Source: Bryobacterales bacterium (GTDB lineage: Bacteria > Acidobacteriota > Terriglobia > Bryobacterales > Bryobacteraceae). From it: a stretch of 64,000 nucleotides of DNA. The DNA is taken from NCBI GenBank assembly GCA_020847045.1, contig JADLCT010000048.1, positions 1 through 64,000 on the forward strand, in the 5' to 3' direction. Shown one piece after another: positions 1-9,081 of this stretch. Below the pieces are notes generated by a model. The model made no database searches. It was given only the letters and a program-made list of their open reading frames with translations, and was not told the origin of the DNA. Every line of letters begins with the position of its first letter. The stretch's first letter is position 1. The translations under genes were made by a program, and so were the position numbers.

Positions 1-2
1 AC

Positions 3-914
3 AACGGAAAGTTCATCAACTGGCAAGACGCTCAGCTTCATGTCCTTTCCCATGTCGTCAGCTATGGCAGCTCGGTCTTTGAGGGCATCCGGTGTTACGA
101 AACCGCGCAGGGTCCGGCCGTGTTCCGTCTGCGCGAGCATATGCGCCGCTTGTTGGAGTCGGCGCGCATCTACCGCATCGAAAACATCGGATTCTCCGTG
201 GACGAGTTGAGCCAGACCGCGCTCGATCTCGTCGCGGTCAACAAGTTGAAGTCCTGTTATATCCGGCCCATCGTCCTGCGCGGCTACGGCGAAATTGGCG
301 TGCTGGGATGGAAGAACCCGGTGGAAACCTACATGGCCTGCTGGGAATGGGGCAAGTATCTGGGCGATGAGGCTCTGGCGCAGGGTGTCGATGTCTGCGT
401 CTCCTCCTGGACCCGTTCGGCTCCGAACACGCTGCCCACGCTTTCCAAGGCCGGCGGCAACTATCTCAGCTCGCAGTTGATCCGCATGGAAGCCGCCGTG
501 AACGGCTATTCCGAGGGCATCGCGCTCGACGTGAACGGCGTCATCAGTGAGGGCTCCGGCGAGAACATCTTCGTGATCAAGGACGGCAAAATCTATACGC
601 CTCCGCTCACGGCGGCTGTGCTCGGCGGCATCACGCGCGCCTCGGCGATGACGCTGGCGGCCGAGCTCGGCTTCGAGGTGGTGGAAACCAACATTCCGCG
701 CGAGATGCTCTACGTCGCCGACGAGATCTTCTTCACGGGAACCGCGGCCGAGGTGACGCCGGTCCGCAGCGTCGACCGCATGCAGGTGGGTCCGGGCCAT
801 CGCGGTCCGGTGACCGAGGCCATTCAGCGGGAGTTCTTCGCCATCGTCAACGGCGCCAAGCCCGACCGTCATGGCTGGCTTTCGCCGGTTCCAGTTTCGG
901 CCGCGACACGCTAG
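3..914 (+). CDS. ilvE: Branched-chain amino acid aminotransferase, 5' end outside the window
   Basis: This is a class IV PLP aminotransferase that interconverts branched-chain amino acids and their 2-oxo acids in the cytoplasm. The frame is open from the left edge, so the N-terminus is missing; 303 residues are visible. Seen motifs are SSVFEGIRCYE near the visible N-terminus, the lysine-containing segment LSKAGGNYLSSQ expected to hold the PLP lysine, and the EGSGENIF cofactor-binding segment. The ATG at 120 is internal and not the true start, because conserved IlvE sequence precedes it. D-amino acid aminotransferase and aminodeoxychorismate lyase share the fold, but FEGIR and the overall length favour IlvE. 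Confidence 0.9.
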   Translation, partial: NGKFINWQDAQLHVLSHVVSYGSSVFEGIRCYETAQGPAVFRLREHMRRLLESARIYRIENIGFSVDELSQTALDLVAVNKLKSCYIRPIVLRGYGEIGVLGWKNPVETYMACWEWGKYLGDEALAQGVDVCVSSWTRSAPNTLPTLSKAGGNYLSSQLIRMEAAVNGYSEGIALDVNGVISEGSGENIFVIKDGKIYTPPLTAAVLGGITRASAMTLAAELGFEVVETNIPREMLYVADEIFFTGTAAEVTPVRSVDRMQVGPGHRGPVTEAIQREFFAIVNGAKPDRHGWLSPVPVSAATR

Positions 915-947
915 GCCAGGCTTCCGCCGCTGAGTCTCATCCAAGTC

Positions 948-975
948 AAAAAAGGGCGCTCCCACAGGTGCGCCC
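948..975 (-). terminator. Rho-independent terminator, minus strand
   Basis: GGGCGC (954-959) pairs with GCGCCC (970-975) around a 10-nt loop. On the minus strand the stem is followed by TTTTTT (complement of 948-953). The T tract shows that it ends minus-strand transcription, supporting an RNA gene at 976-1135; it may also slow transcription coming out of ilvE. Confidence 0.65.
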
Positions 976-1135
976 CTTGCGTATGTTAGGTTCGTGCGAT
1001 GTCTGCCGGGTGACCCTGTGTCTGTTCTTACGCACACGGGAAAGGTTAGGATGGTGGTTCGTGCGCAACGCGGGCGCAAACCAGACGGCCACCTCCCCCG
1101 AGATACTCCGCCTGGCTCACGCCCACGCTGAACAT
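948..1135 (-). ncRNA. Candidate structured RNA, possibly 6S-like
   Basis: No convincing protein lies between ilvE and nagA. Read on the minus strand, a -10-like TACAAC at 1140-1145 precedes a predicted 5' end at about 1133-1135. ATGTTcAG-CGTG at the 5' end can pair with CACG...CTAACAT at 983-998. Inside are an apical GGTTTGCGC/GCGCacGAACC hairpin and a CCCgTGTG/CACAGGG hairpin (1014-1040). The 3' end is a GC-rich hairpin with six T. A roughly 188-nt rod with a side hairpin on the 3' strand resembles 6S RNA in shape, but I did not match its sequence to a known consensus. Family assignment is tentative. Confidence 0.4.
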
Positions 1136-1271
1136 GACAGTTGTACCAAGGCGGCGGCCCTGGCATCCAGAGCGATGATGCGCTTCAGCGGGGCTTTTCA
1201 TCAGGAATTTTCGCAAGGCGAATCATGCGCATAGCGGCTCCTGCGTGTGAAGAAATTGTGGATAAAACAAA

Positions 1272-2429
1272 ATGACTCAATCCTGTTCCGGAATCAATGC
1301 GCTCACCGGAGAGCGTGTCACGCTCACCTTCGACTCACAGATCACACTGTCCGAGCCGGCGCTGGGCGGCGGCGCGGGCGGCCCGTATCTGGCGCCGGGT
1401 TTCCTTGATCTTCAGGTGAACGGCTACGCGGGCGTGGACTACTGTTCGCCGCACGCCCCGGCGGAAGAGATTGCGCGCAGCGTGCGGGCGCAGTTCGCCA
1501 CCGGCACGGCGCGCCTGTTTCCGACGGTCATCACCGGATCGGTGGAGCACATGGCCGGGGCGATCGCCAATTTGACGAAGGCGCGCGCGTCGCTGGGCGT
1601 CGAAGGACGCGCCATGGAGGGACTTCATATCGAGGGGCCGCATATCTCCCCCGAGGACGGTCCGCGTGGCGCGCACCCGCAATTCGCCGTGCGCCCGCCG
1701 GACACCGGGGAGTTTGACCGCTGGTGGGATCTGAGCGAGGGCGGCATCAAGCTGGTGACCGTGTCACCGGAATGGCCTGGCGCGCCTGGCTACACGGAGC
1801 ACGTGGCCGAACGGGGCGTGGTGGTGTCGATTGGCCACACCAAAGCCACGCGGGAACAGATTCTGGACGTGGTGCAGGCCGGCGCAACCATGTCCACGCA
1901 CCTGGGCAACGGCGCGCACGCCATGCTGCCGCGGCATCCGAACTATCTCTGGGAGCAGTTGGCCGAGGACCGTCTGACGGCCAGCTTCATTGTTGATGGC
2001 ATTCATCTGCCGCCGAGCTTTCTGACCGTCGCTCTCCGCGCAAAGGGGCTGGAGCGCAGCGTTCTGATCACCGACGCGGTGATGCCGGCGGGTTGCCAGC
2101 CGGGCCGTTACCGGTTGGGCGAAGTGGATGTGGAGTTGCACGGGGGCAACCGTGTGACGCTGGCCGGCGGCGATCGCCTGGCAGGCTCGGCGCTGCGCAT
2201 GGACGAGGGCGTGAACAACCTGATGCGGCTGGCTGGACTGTCGCTGGCCGAAGCGGTCACTCTGGCGACGCGCAATCCGGCGCGGGCCGGGCGTGTCAGT
2301 TCGCGGCTGAAGGGATTGGAAAAAGGGGAGCGGGCCGATATCGTCGAGTTCGACTATGACGGGCGGGAACGGCGGATTCGCGTGACGCGCCTGTGGGTGG
2401 GCGGGGAGTTGGCGTTCACGGCTGGCTGA
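1272..2429 (+). CDS. nagA: N-acetylglucosamine-6-phosphate deacetylase
   Basis: NagA hydrolyses GlcNAc-6-phosphate to glucosamine-6-phosphate and acetate in the cytoplasm, feeding amino-sugar catabolism and cell-wall recycling. The 385-residue length is normal. The amidohydrolase motifs occur in order: PGFLDLQVNGYAGVDY near residue 45, GLHIEGPHI with the metal-ligand glutamate, SIGHTKA and STHLGNGAHAM with histidines, and ITDAVMPAG with the catalytic aspartate. No strong Shine-Dalgarno precedes the ATG. There is no nagB beside it; a possible functional partner is the AmiE/NamZ-like fusion at 44926-47289, which would release amino sugars from peptidoglycan. Confidence 0.9.
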   Translation: MTQSCSGINALTGERVTLTFDSQITLSEPALGGGAGGPYLAPGFLDLQVNGYAGVDYCSPHAPAEEIARSVRAQFATGTARLFPTVITGSVEHMAGAIANLTKARASLGVEGRAMEGLHIEGPHISPEDGPRGAHPQFAVRPPDTGEFDRWWDLSEGGIKLVTVSPEWPGAPGYTEHVAERGVVVSIGHTKATREQILDVVQAGATMSTHLGNGAHAMLPRHPNYLWEQLAEDRLTASFIVDGIHLPPSFLTVALRAKGLERSVLITDAVMPAGCQPGRYRLGEVDVELHGGNRVTLAGGDRLAGSALRMDEGVNNLMRLAGLSLAEAVTLATRNPARAGRVSSRLKGLEKGERADIVEFDYDGRERRIRVTRLWVGGELAFTAG

Positions 2430-2495
2430 AGCGGCGCGGTGGGAGGCAGGGACGGGGCGAACGGCAGTCCGCCCCGAGGGTGTGTGGCGCGTCTC

Positions 2496-3005
2496 TTAGA
2501 CGAGGGCTTTTACGGCCGCCATCACGGTGTCGTAGTTGGGATGCTCGGACATCTCCTTCACATACTCGACGTGACGGATGGTATTGTCCCTGTCCAGCAC
2601 GAAAATGGCGCGCGACAAAATGCGCAACTCTTTGATCAGCGTGCCGTAAGCCTGTCCGAAGCTGCCTTCGCGGTGGTCGGAGACCATCTTCACCTTGTCG
2701 ATGCCATAGGCGCCGCACCAGCGCTTCTGCGCGAAGGGCAGGTCCATCGAAAAGGTGTAGACCTCGACGCCGGGCATGTTGGCGGCCTCTTCGTTGAACC
2801 GCTTGGTTTGGGCGTCGCAGACGGGCGTGTCCAGAGACGGCACGACGCTGAAGACACGCACGGCGTGGCCCGTGGAAGCCAGCGTTACGGGCTGCAAGGC
2901 TCCATCGACGGCTTCGAAATCCGGCGCCTTGCCGCCCACCTTCAATTCAGGCCCGATCAACGTGAACGGATTGCCGCGCAGCGTCATTGCTCCTGCTCGT
3001 TCCAT
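2496..3005 (-). CDS. tpx: Thiol peroxidase (Tpx family)
   Basis: This atypical 2-Cys peroxiredoxin reduces hydrogen and alkyl peroxides using thioredoxin. From the ATG at 3005 the protein is 169 residues, typical for Tpx. The peroxidatic cysteine is C63 in SLDTPVCDAQTKRF and the resolving cysteine is C97 in KRWCGAYG, matching the usual 61/95 spacing. I chose 3005 over an upstream in-frame start at 3038 because AAGGAAAGGAA lies just before it and the longer version adds residues not seen in the family. It starts about 30 bp after yyaL on the same strand, so the two are probably co-transcribed; both concern thiol chemistry. Confidence 0.9.
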   Translation of the reverse strand: MERAGAMTLRGNPFTLIGPELKVGGKAPDFEAVDGALQPVTLASTGHAVRVFSVVPSLDTPVCDAQTKRFNEEAANMPGVEVYTFSMDLPFAQKRWCGAYGIDKVKMVSDHREGSFGQAYGTLIKELRILSRAIFVLDRDNTIRHVEYVKEMSEHPNYDTVMAAVKALV

Positions 3006-3034
3006 GCTTGTTTCCTTTCCTTGCGTTTGAACTA

Positions 3035-5140
3035 TCAAGATTGTATCAACGCATCGAGAGCAGCCAGCGTCGAGACGGGCGCCTGGCAGGCGAAGTCTTC
3101 GCAGACGTAGGCGGTGGTTTGGCCGGGAACCAACGGCATGGCGGCGATTTCACTGTGCCAGCGAGCGAGAAGGGCGCGCTCGGCTTCGTCGCGCGCAGCC
3201 AGTAAGGTGACACCCGGCAGAAAGCGGAGATCGGCGGCCCCGCGCAGTGTTTCCGCGGCGGGTCCTGTGAACACGATCTGGCGCGGACGCGCCCGCGCCA
3301 GCATGTGAGCGCACACCAGCATGGGTGCGCTGACGGGCTGGCTATTCAAACGTGAGGAGAGCGCGGCGAGCGCTCGCAGCGCCGATTGCCGGAACTCCTC
3401 GTTCCCGGTGATGGCGGCCAGGCGGAGCAGCGCGGTGACGGCCAGCGAGTTGCCGGACGGTTCGGCGCCATCGTATTCGTCCTTGAGCCGGAGAATCAGG
3501 TTCGCGTCGCCTTCGGCGCTGCTAAAGAAGCCACCGGCGCCGCGGTCTTCGAAGCGGACGCATAGGGCGCGGGCGATCCCTTCGGCTGCTTCCAGGTAGC
3601 GAGGCTCAAAGGTGGCTTCGTACAGATCCACAAGCGCGTTGGCCAACCCGGCGTAGTCGTCGAGAAAGCCTTCGATGGCCGCTTCGCCGGCGCGGTAGCG
3701 GCGCAGAAGGCGTCCCGTGGGCGCGTCCCACAATGTGCGGAGCAGGAAGCCAGCGGCCGCTTCGGCGGCCTCACGGTAGCGTGGTTCGCTGAGCGCGCGG
3801 CTGGCCAGGGCGAGGCCGCTGATCATGAGCGCATTCCAGGAAGTGAGAATCTTGTCGTCGAGATGAGGGCGAATGCGCGCCGCGCGGGCGGCCATCAGTT
3901 TCTGGCGGCAGGCGTCGAGCGCGGCCGTGGCGGCCCCGGCTGTCAGTCCGAACTTCTCGGCCGCCTCTTCGAGGCTGTGCGCCTGAAACAGAATGTTGCG
4001 TCCGATGAATTCGCCCTGCGGGTCCTGCTCCACGTTGCCGTCCGGCCGCACGCCATAGCGGTAAGCGAAGAGCGCGGCATCGCCACCCAGCAGCGCGCGC
4101 AATTCGGCGTCGCTCCAAATGTAGAAAGCGCCTTCCCCCTTCTCGTGTGGGTGCGCGGGGTCCGCGACGCTATCGGCGTCTTCGGCTGAGTAAAAACCGC
4201 CCTCGGGGGCGCGCAGGTCACGCAGGACGTATTCGATGACATCGCGGGCCACGGCGGCGTACTGCTCCCGGCCCGTGATTTGATAGGCCTCGGCGAACGC
4301 GGTCACCAGTTGGGCCTGATCGTAGAGCATCTTTTCAAAATGAGGCACGAACCAGCGCTCATCGACCGAGTAGCGGTGAAAACCGCCGCCCATCTGGTCG
4401 TACATGCCGCCTTGAGACATGGCGAGCAGGGTGTGCCCGGCCATGGCCAGCGCTTCGCCGTTGGCGGTCGCGGCGTAAAAGCGGTACAGGAAGGAGAGGC
4501 TGGCCGGATGCGGAAACTTGGGTGCGCCGCCAAAGCCGCCGTGGCGCGCGTCATAACCGCGGCGCAGATGTGAGAAGAGGTCCTCGGCGACGGAGTCTTC
4601 CATTTGCGAATGGGAAGCAGCACCCGCGCCCGCGCCGGCGTGTTGAGCGAGTTGCTTCAGCACCTCTTCGCCGGAGTGAACGATCTTGTCGCGGTCGTGC
4701 AGCCACGCCTGCGCGACCGATTCCAGAATGTGCTTGAAGCCTGGGCGGCCGTAGCGCGCATCGGGCGGAAAGTAGGTTCCTCCGAAGAAGGGGCGCAACT
4801 CGGGCGTGAGCCATACCGACATGGGCCAGCCGCCGGAACCGGTGGTGGCCTGAACGAACATCATGTACACGCGGTCGATGTCTGGCCGCTCCTCGCGATC
4901 GACTTTGACGGGCACGAAGAGGCGGTTCAGCACCTCGGCCGTGGATGCGTTCTCGAAGGACTCGCGCTCCATGACGTGGCACCAGTGGCATGTGGAGTAG
5001 CCGATCGAGAGAAAGATGGGCTTGTCCTCGCGCTTCGCTTTTTCGAAAGCCTCCTCGCCCCACGGGTACCAATCGACGGGGTTGTGGGCGTGTTGGAGGA
5101 GATAGGGAGACTTCTCGCGGGCCAGGCGGTTGGTAGGCAT
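3035..5140 (-). CDS. yyaL: YyaL/SSP411 family protein (thioredoxin-like DUF255 domain plus six-hairpin domain)
   Basis: This 701-residue protein has an N-terminal thioredoxin-like domain with C51-H-W-C54 in [14 protein letters not shown] and the family signature [18 protein letters not shown] long alpha/alpha six-hairpin region follows, with [21 protein letters not shown] in its middle. Members are cytoplasmic and of unknown enzymatic role; the architecture resembles N-acylglucosamine epimerases joined to a thioredoxin. The length is usual for the family. A -10-like TAGAGT lies 12 nt before the ATG. Its placement upstream of tpx suggests a redox connection, which is inference only. Confidence 0.88.
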   Translation of the reverse strand: MPTNRLAREKSPYLLQHAHNPVDWYPWGEEAFEKAKREDKPIFLSIGYSTCHWCHVMERESFENASTAEVLNRLFVPVKVDREERPDIDRVYMMFVQATTGSGGWPMSVWLTPELRPFFGGTYFPPDARYGRPGFKHILESVAQAWLHDRDKIVHSGEEVLKQLAQHAGAGAGAASHSQMEDSVAEDLFSHLRRGYDARHGGFGGAPKFPHPASLSFLYRFYAATANGEALAMAGHTLLAMSQGGMYDQMGGGFHRYSVDERWFVPHFEKMLYDQAQLVTAFAEAYQITGREQYAAVARDVIEYVLRDLRAPEGGFYSAEDADSVADPAHPHEKGEGAFYIWSDAELRALLGGDAALFAYRYGVRPDGNVEQDPQGEFIGRNILFQAHSLEEAAEKFGLTAGAATAALDACRQKLMAARAARIRPHLDDKILTSWNALMISGLALASRALSEPRYREAAEAAAGFLLRTLWDAPTGRLLRRYRAGEAAIEGFLDDYAGLANALVDLYEATFEPRYLEAAEGIARALCVRFEDRGAGGFFSSAEGDANLILRLKDEYDGAEPSGNSLAVTALLRLAAITGNEEFRQSALRALAALSSRLNSQPVSAPMLVCAHMLARARPRQIVFTGPAAETLRGAADLRFLPGVTLLAARDEAERALLARWHSEIAAMPLVPGQTTAYVCEDFACQAPVSTLAALDALIQS

Positions 5141-5200
5141 AAGGGAACCTTCACTCTAGCAGTGTGGTGCTTGCCCGTTCGCGCGTGTCATGCTGAAGCC

Positions 5201-6550
5201 ATGAGCTCAACCCGGCAGTCCGTTCTCGACGGTCTATTCGACTTCCTGCGCATTCCCAGCGTGTCCACCGACCCGGAGCGGAGAGACGACGTGCTGCGTG
5301 CGGCCGAGTTCGCGGCCGGCGCGTTGCGGCGCGCCGGCATGGAAGAGGTGCGGCTGATCGGGAAGGAGGGGCGGCATCCTCTGGTGTCGGCCGAATGGCT
5401 GCATGCCCCGGGCAAGCCCACGCTGCTGTTCTACGGCCACTACGATGTGCAGCCGGCCGAACCGCTGCACGAGTGGCTGTCGCCGCCGTTTGAGCCAACC
5501 GTGCGGAATGACAATGTCTACGCCCGCGGCGCGGTGGATGACAAGGGGCAGGTGTGGATTCAGATTCAGGCGCTGTCGCAATTGATGGCCGAACGCGGCG
5601 CGCTGCCCATCAACGTGCGCGTGCTGCTGGAAGGCGAGGAGGAGGTGGGCGGCGAGTTCATCGAGGAATATGTGGCCTCCAAGCCCGCCCACCTGCGGGC
5701 CGACGCGGCGCTGGTGTGCGACACCGAGATGTTCGCGGCGGGGCTGCCGACCATCTGCACCGGGCTGCGCGGCATGGTGTACGGCGAACTGCACGTGGAA
5801 GGCGCCAGGGTGGATCTGCATTCGGGCATTTATGGCGGCGCGGCGCCGAATCCGATCATGGCCATCGCCGAGATTCTTACCCGGTTGAAGGACGCCAACG
5901 GGCATATCCTGATCCCGGGTTTCTATGACCGCGTGCGGCCGCCGACGCCGGAGGAGCGCGCGGCCTGGTCGCGCCTGCCGTTCGATGAGAATGAGTACCG
6001 CGAGAAGGAGATTGGATCTCCGGCGCTGACGGGCGAGCCGGGCTTCGATGTGTTCGAAAGGACGTGGGCGCGGCCCACGCTGGAGGTGCATGGCATTCGC
6101 GGCGGCTTCGTGGGCGAGGGGGCCAAGACGGTGATTCCGGCGCGCGCCGTGGCCAAGGTGAGCGCGCGTCTGGTGGCCGATCAGGATCCCAACGAGGCGC
6201 TGAGGCAGATGCAGGAGGCCGTGCGTGCGGCCACGCCCAAAGGCGTGACGGCCGAGTTCAAGTTCCTGCACGGAGCGGCTCCGTCGCTCACCGACCCCTC
6301 CAACCCGTTTATTCAGAAAGCGGCGGCGGCGATGGACGAACTCTTCCAGAACAAAACCGTGTATATCCGTTCGGGCGGCTCCATCCCGATTGTCGGCCTG
6401 TTTCAGAAGCACCTGGACATTCCCAGCGTGCTGATGGGCTTTGGTCTCCCCGACGACAACCTGCATGCGCCGAACGAGAAATTTCACATCCCGAATCTGT
6501 TCGCGGGCATCGAAAGCGTGAAGCACTATCTGACGAAGCTGGGCCAGTAG
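5201..6550 (+). CDS. M20 family dipeptidase / metallopeptidase
   Basis: This is a zinc-dependent exopeptidase of the M20 (PepV/CNDP-like) family, 449 residues, probably cytoplasmic because no signal peptide is visible. Metal-site motifs are H80-Y-D82 in YGHYDVQPAE, D113-D114 in GAVDDKGQ, and EGEEEVGG (144-151) carrying the general-base glutamate. SGGSIPIV and the C-terminal DNLHAPNE, with a metal-ligand histidine, complete the site. The ATG at 5201 was chosen over a longer open frame because the conserved domain begins there. A CATGCT hexamer lies 6 nt upstream. It is divergent from yyaL and convergent with the next gene. Confidence 0.87.
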   Translation: MSSTRQSVLDGLFDFLRIPSVSTDPERRDDVLRAAEFAAGALRRAGMEEVRLIGKEGRHPLVSAEWLHAPGKPTLLFYGHYDVQPAEPLHEWLSPPFEPTVRNDNVYARGAVDDKGQVWIQIQALSQLMAERGALPINVRVLLEGEEEVGGEFIEEYVASKPAHLRADAALVCDTEMFAAGLPTICTGLRGMVYGELHVEGARVDLHSGIYGGAAPNPIMAIAEILTRLKDANGHILIPGFYDRVRPPTPEERAAWSRLPFDENEYREKEIGSPALTGEPGFDVFERTWARPTLEVHGIRGGFVGEGAKTVIPARAVAKVSARLVADQDPNEALRQMQEAVRAATPKGVTAEFKFLHGAAPSLTDPSNPFIQKAAAAMDELFQNKTVYIRSGGSIPIVGLFQKHLDIPSVLMGFGLPDDNLHAPNEKFHIPNLFAGIESVKHYLTKLGQ

Positions 6551-6554
6551 CCGC

Positions 6555-7613
6555 TTACGGCTTGCGCAGGGAGGGCGGGGTGCGTGGTTTGGCGGGCGCC
6601 GCAGGGCGATCGCCACGCGTGCGGGGCGAGGAGGGCTCGGCGATGATCGCCTCGGGCGGCGGGCCGGGCGTCTCCAGGTGCGGTTTGCACTCGCCCACCT
6701 TCACCAGAAACGACGACACGCGTTCCCAACGCGCGCCCGTGCGGCGTTCAATGATGTGGATGCCCTGCTTGCCGTCAGCGCGGAGACGCCAGTCCGCGTT
6801 CGATGTGGCGCGGCGCGGCACGGCGAGTTTCAGCGGCGAACCGCTCACCTCGCGCACCTGCCACGACTCGCCGCCAGTCTGGGAGTCGTAGCGTTCGTAG
6901 CGCGCACCGGTCTCGGAAACCGCGCCCCGGTCGATCAGCAGGCTGCCCGAGGTCTTCGAATCGAAGTGGAACTGTTCGATGGTGGCGATGCGCGATTCGT
7001 TAAAAACATTCCTCCGCCGCCATGTTTTGCCGCCGTCGGTGGTCAACAGAAAGAAGGGATCGCGAGGCAGAGATTCCAGCACCTGTCCGCTGGTCCACCC
7101 GCTTTCGAAATCGACAAACTGCACCTGGTCGAGTCCCGCCTTGGGCACGCGCTCGAAGGCTTCGAACCAGGTCTTGCCGCTGTCCTGGCTGGCCAGGAAG
7201 AGTGAGTACATGGTGCTGGCGCCGTTGTGCAGGTTGCCTGTAAGAAAAAGCTGCACGCCCACCGGTTGCAGGCTGGTGAGTTCGGCGTAGATGGGGCAGG
7301 GGTCGTCCTCGGTGCAGGTCATGCCGAAGGTGGCCGTGTCGGATTCGGTACAAGCAAAGGGAATGGCAATGGGCTTTCCGGAGTAGGGCAAAAAAACAGG
7401 CGGCTTGGTCTCGGGCCCGGCCTTGACGTTTGGATCCTTGGGATCCTCGACCGTCATTTTCGGCGGCACGCGGAAGACGCCGGGACCGGCGGGCGGCGCG
7501 ACGTTAGGCGAAGGAACTGTGCCGGGCGGAAGGGGGGAAGCCGGATGCGGCGGCGGCGCGGTTTCCTGCGCCAAGGCGAGAGCGGCGGTGAAACAGAGTA
7601 TGGCCCAGCGCAT
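6555..7613 (-). CDS. Exported protein with BNR/Ycf48-like repeats
   Basis: The protein has a signal peptide (MRWAILCFTAALALA then QETAP), a proline-rich linker, and a domain holding BNR-type motifs: SQDSGKTWFEAF and TTDGGKTWRRRN, characteristic of beta-propeller proteins such as sialidases and the photosystem assembly factor Ycf48. It is probably periplasmic or secreted, function unknown. The ATG at 7613 gives a proper signal peptide; the TTG at 7625 is an alternative. A TAGAAT hexamer lies 12 nt before 7613. The gene is divergent from the cyclase-family lipoprotein, and the two promoters overlap in under 60 bp. Confidence 0.6.
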   Translation of the reverse strand: MRWAILCFTAALALAQETAPPPHPASPLPPGTVPSPNVAPPAGPGVFRVPPKMTVEDPKDPNVKAGPETKPPVFLPYSGKPIAIPFACTESDTATFGMTCTEDDPCPIYAELTSLQPVGVQLFLTGNLHNGASTMYSLFLASQDSGKTWFEAFERVPKAGLDQVQFVDFESGWTSGQVLESLPRDPFFLLTTDGGKTWRRRNVFNESRIATIEQFHFDSKTSGSLLIDRGAVSETGARYERYDSQTGGESWQVREVSGSPLKLAVPRRATSNADWRLRADGKQGIHIIERRTGARWERVSSFLVKVGECKPHLETPGPPPEAIIAEPSSPRTRGDRPAAPAKPRTPPSLRKP

Positions 7614-7614
7614 C

Positions 7615-7643
7615 TTGTCATTCAAATTCTAGCTCGATATGAT
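7615..7643 (+). promoter_or_regulatory. Sigma-70 type promoter of the cyclase-family gene
   Basis: TTGTCA (7615-7620), a 17-nt spacer, then TATGAT (7638-7643). The expected transcription start is at or next to the ATG at 7651, so the mRNA would be leaderless. The -10 covers the in-frame ATGs at 7639 and 7642, which rules them out as starts. Confidence 0.7.
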
Positions 7644-7650
7644 GCGCCCC

Positions 7651-8601
7651 ATGACCCAACCGGCACTGCCTTCCAGCGCCCTCATGGCCGCGCTTCTCGC
7701 CCTCACTGTGACTGCTTGCGCACCGCGTCCGGAGGCCGCGCAGCCATCCGGCGCTTCCGGCGCGCCGGCCGCCACGGTGGCCCCCGCGGCGCTGTTCTCC
7801 GGTTACGATGTCGTGGATCTGAGCGTCACCGTGGCCGAGAACATGCCAGCGCATTGGGGCACGTCGCCCGCCTTCCAACGCTGGACCTACAACTGGTTCG
7901 AGCAGCAGAAGGACCATCACGGCAATGACTATTTCGCCAGCGAAGGTCCCTACTTCGGCCAGCGCTATCTGATCGACGAACACACGGGGACGCAGTCGGA
8001 TTTCCCGGCGCACTTTGTACCACCGCCCGGCTCAGGACTGCCCGGCGCGTCGCCGATGGGGGCCATGACCGGCGAGAAGTATCCCGTAGAGCGCATGATG
8101 GGAGCCGCAGTGGTGATCGACGCAAGCGACATTCGCGACAAGGCCGAACCGGGCAGGAGCGCCGTCATCACGTTGGAACGGGTGAAGCAGTGGGAGACGC
8201 GGCACGGAGCGATCAAGGCCGGCGAGGTGGTGTTGTTCCGCAGCGGTTACAGCGACGCCTACTACAAGCCCATGCCCGAGGGCATGCGCATGACTTATGC
8301 TCCGGTGGTGGCCAAGACCGCCCCTGGCTGGCCCGCTCCGGAACCCGCCGTAATGGAGTATCTCCATGGCAAAGGCGTGTGGCACATGGGGACCGACGGC
8401 GCGTCCATGGGGCCGTGCGAAGGCGGGCAGGCCGTGCACGTCGCCGGGCTGAAGCACGGCATGAGTTGGGAGGAGATGCTCACGAACCTGGGCGCGCTGC
8501 CGGAGCGCGGCGCCTACTACATCGCGCTGGGCGTGAAGGTGCGCGGGCAGAGCGGCGCGATCTCCCGCGCCGTGGCGTTCACACCGAAACAGCAGAAGTA
8601 G
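7651..8601 (+). CDS. Cyclase family lipoprotein (kynurenine formamidase-like fold)
   Basis: This 316-residue protein belongs to the metal-dependent cyclase/arylformamidase family. The N-terminus is a lipoprotein signal (hydrophobic stretch then LTVTAC), so it is probably anchored outside the cytoplasmic membrane. The metal-site motif reads HTGTQSDFPAHF where the classical family has HxGTHxDxPxHF; the central His is Gln, a variant I believe occurs in a subfamily. FRSGYSDAYY and WHMGTDGASMG are further family-like segments. The substrate cannot be predicted. The start at 7651 is set by the promoter, whose -10 overlaps the earlier ATGs. Confidence 0.75.
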   Translation: MTQPALPSSALMAALLALTVTACAPRPEAAQPSGASGAPAATVAPAALFSGYDVVDLSVTVAENMPAHWGTSPAFQRWTYNWFEQQKDHHGNDYFASEGPYFGQRYLIDEHTGTQSDFPAHFVPPPGSGLPGASPMGAMTGEKYPVERMMGAAVVIDASDIRDKAEPGRSAVITLERVKQWETRHGAIKAGEVVLFRSGYSDAYYKPMPEGMRMTYAPVVAKTAPGWPAPEPAVMEYLHGKGVWHMGTDGASMGPCEGGQAVHVAGLKHGMSWEEMLTNLGALPERGAYYIALGVKVRGQSGAISRAVAFTPKQQK

Positions 8602-8611
8602 TGCCGGAAAA

Positions 8612-9034
8612 CTAGGATTCGCGCGGATTGGTTTGCAGCGTCATGAAGTTTCCATCGGTGCGCGACGGCGCCTTGCCACTGACGATGCGCGCCATATTGA
8701 CGATACACAGGGCGCTGCTTTCGCCAAACGGCTCTGGATACAGCTTGAAGTCAACGGGCTCCTTGCCGGCGCTCAGCGCGTCCACCTCGGCCGGCTTGGC
8801 GAAACCGACAATCTGAACGGCGCCGCCGGAGAGTTTGTGGCACTCGAAGCTCTGGAAAATGCGCTCGGCAAAGAGGGGCGAATCGAGAGTGGGAGAGGAA
8901 ACGGTGTAGCCGTAGACGCCTTCGGGCAATTGCGCCAGCGACAGACCTTCGTGGTCAGAGTGCACCGGCTTCAACTGGAATCTCTTTCGGGCGGATTCCA
9001 ACTCGGCAAGAAACGCAACGGCAGGGGTGCTCAT
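8612..9034 (-). CDS. Hypothetical protein, 140 residues
   Basis: I do not recognise this protein. It is soluble, without a signal peptide or membrane segment, and mixed alpha/beta in composition. It contains segments such as GLSLAQLPEGVYGYTV, ERIFQSFECHK and LYPEPFGESSALCIVNMARI. The ATG at 9034 follows TAGGATgatctaacc, which could serve as a -10 or a weak ribosome site. It is convergent with the cyclase-family lipoprotein and lies downstream of the TPR protein gene on the same strand, with about 47 bp between them. Confidence 0.6.
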   Translation of the reverse strand: MSTPAVAFLAELESARKRFQLKPVHSDHEGLSLAQLPEGVYGYTVSSPTLDSPLFAERIFQSFECHKLSGGAVQIVGFAKPAEVDALSAGKEPVDFKLYPEPFGESSALCIVNMARIVSGKAPSRTDGNFMTLQTNPRES

Positions 9035-9081
9035 GGTTAGATCATCCTAATTTTAACACGGGGTGCTCCGAGGCTTCCGGC

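Noticed and set aside
968..1234. 88-residue ORF between ilvE and nagA
   Set aside because: Composition is not protein-like, no ribosome site, and the stretch is better explained by a structured RNA on the other strand.
2453..2476. GGGGCG...CGCCCC hairpin between nagA and tpx
   Set aside because: Possible bidirectional terminator for convergent genes, but there is no T tract on either side.
5234..6616. 460-residue minus-strand ORF opposite the M20 dipeptidase
   Set aside because: His/Arg-rich antisense translation of a well-supported gene.
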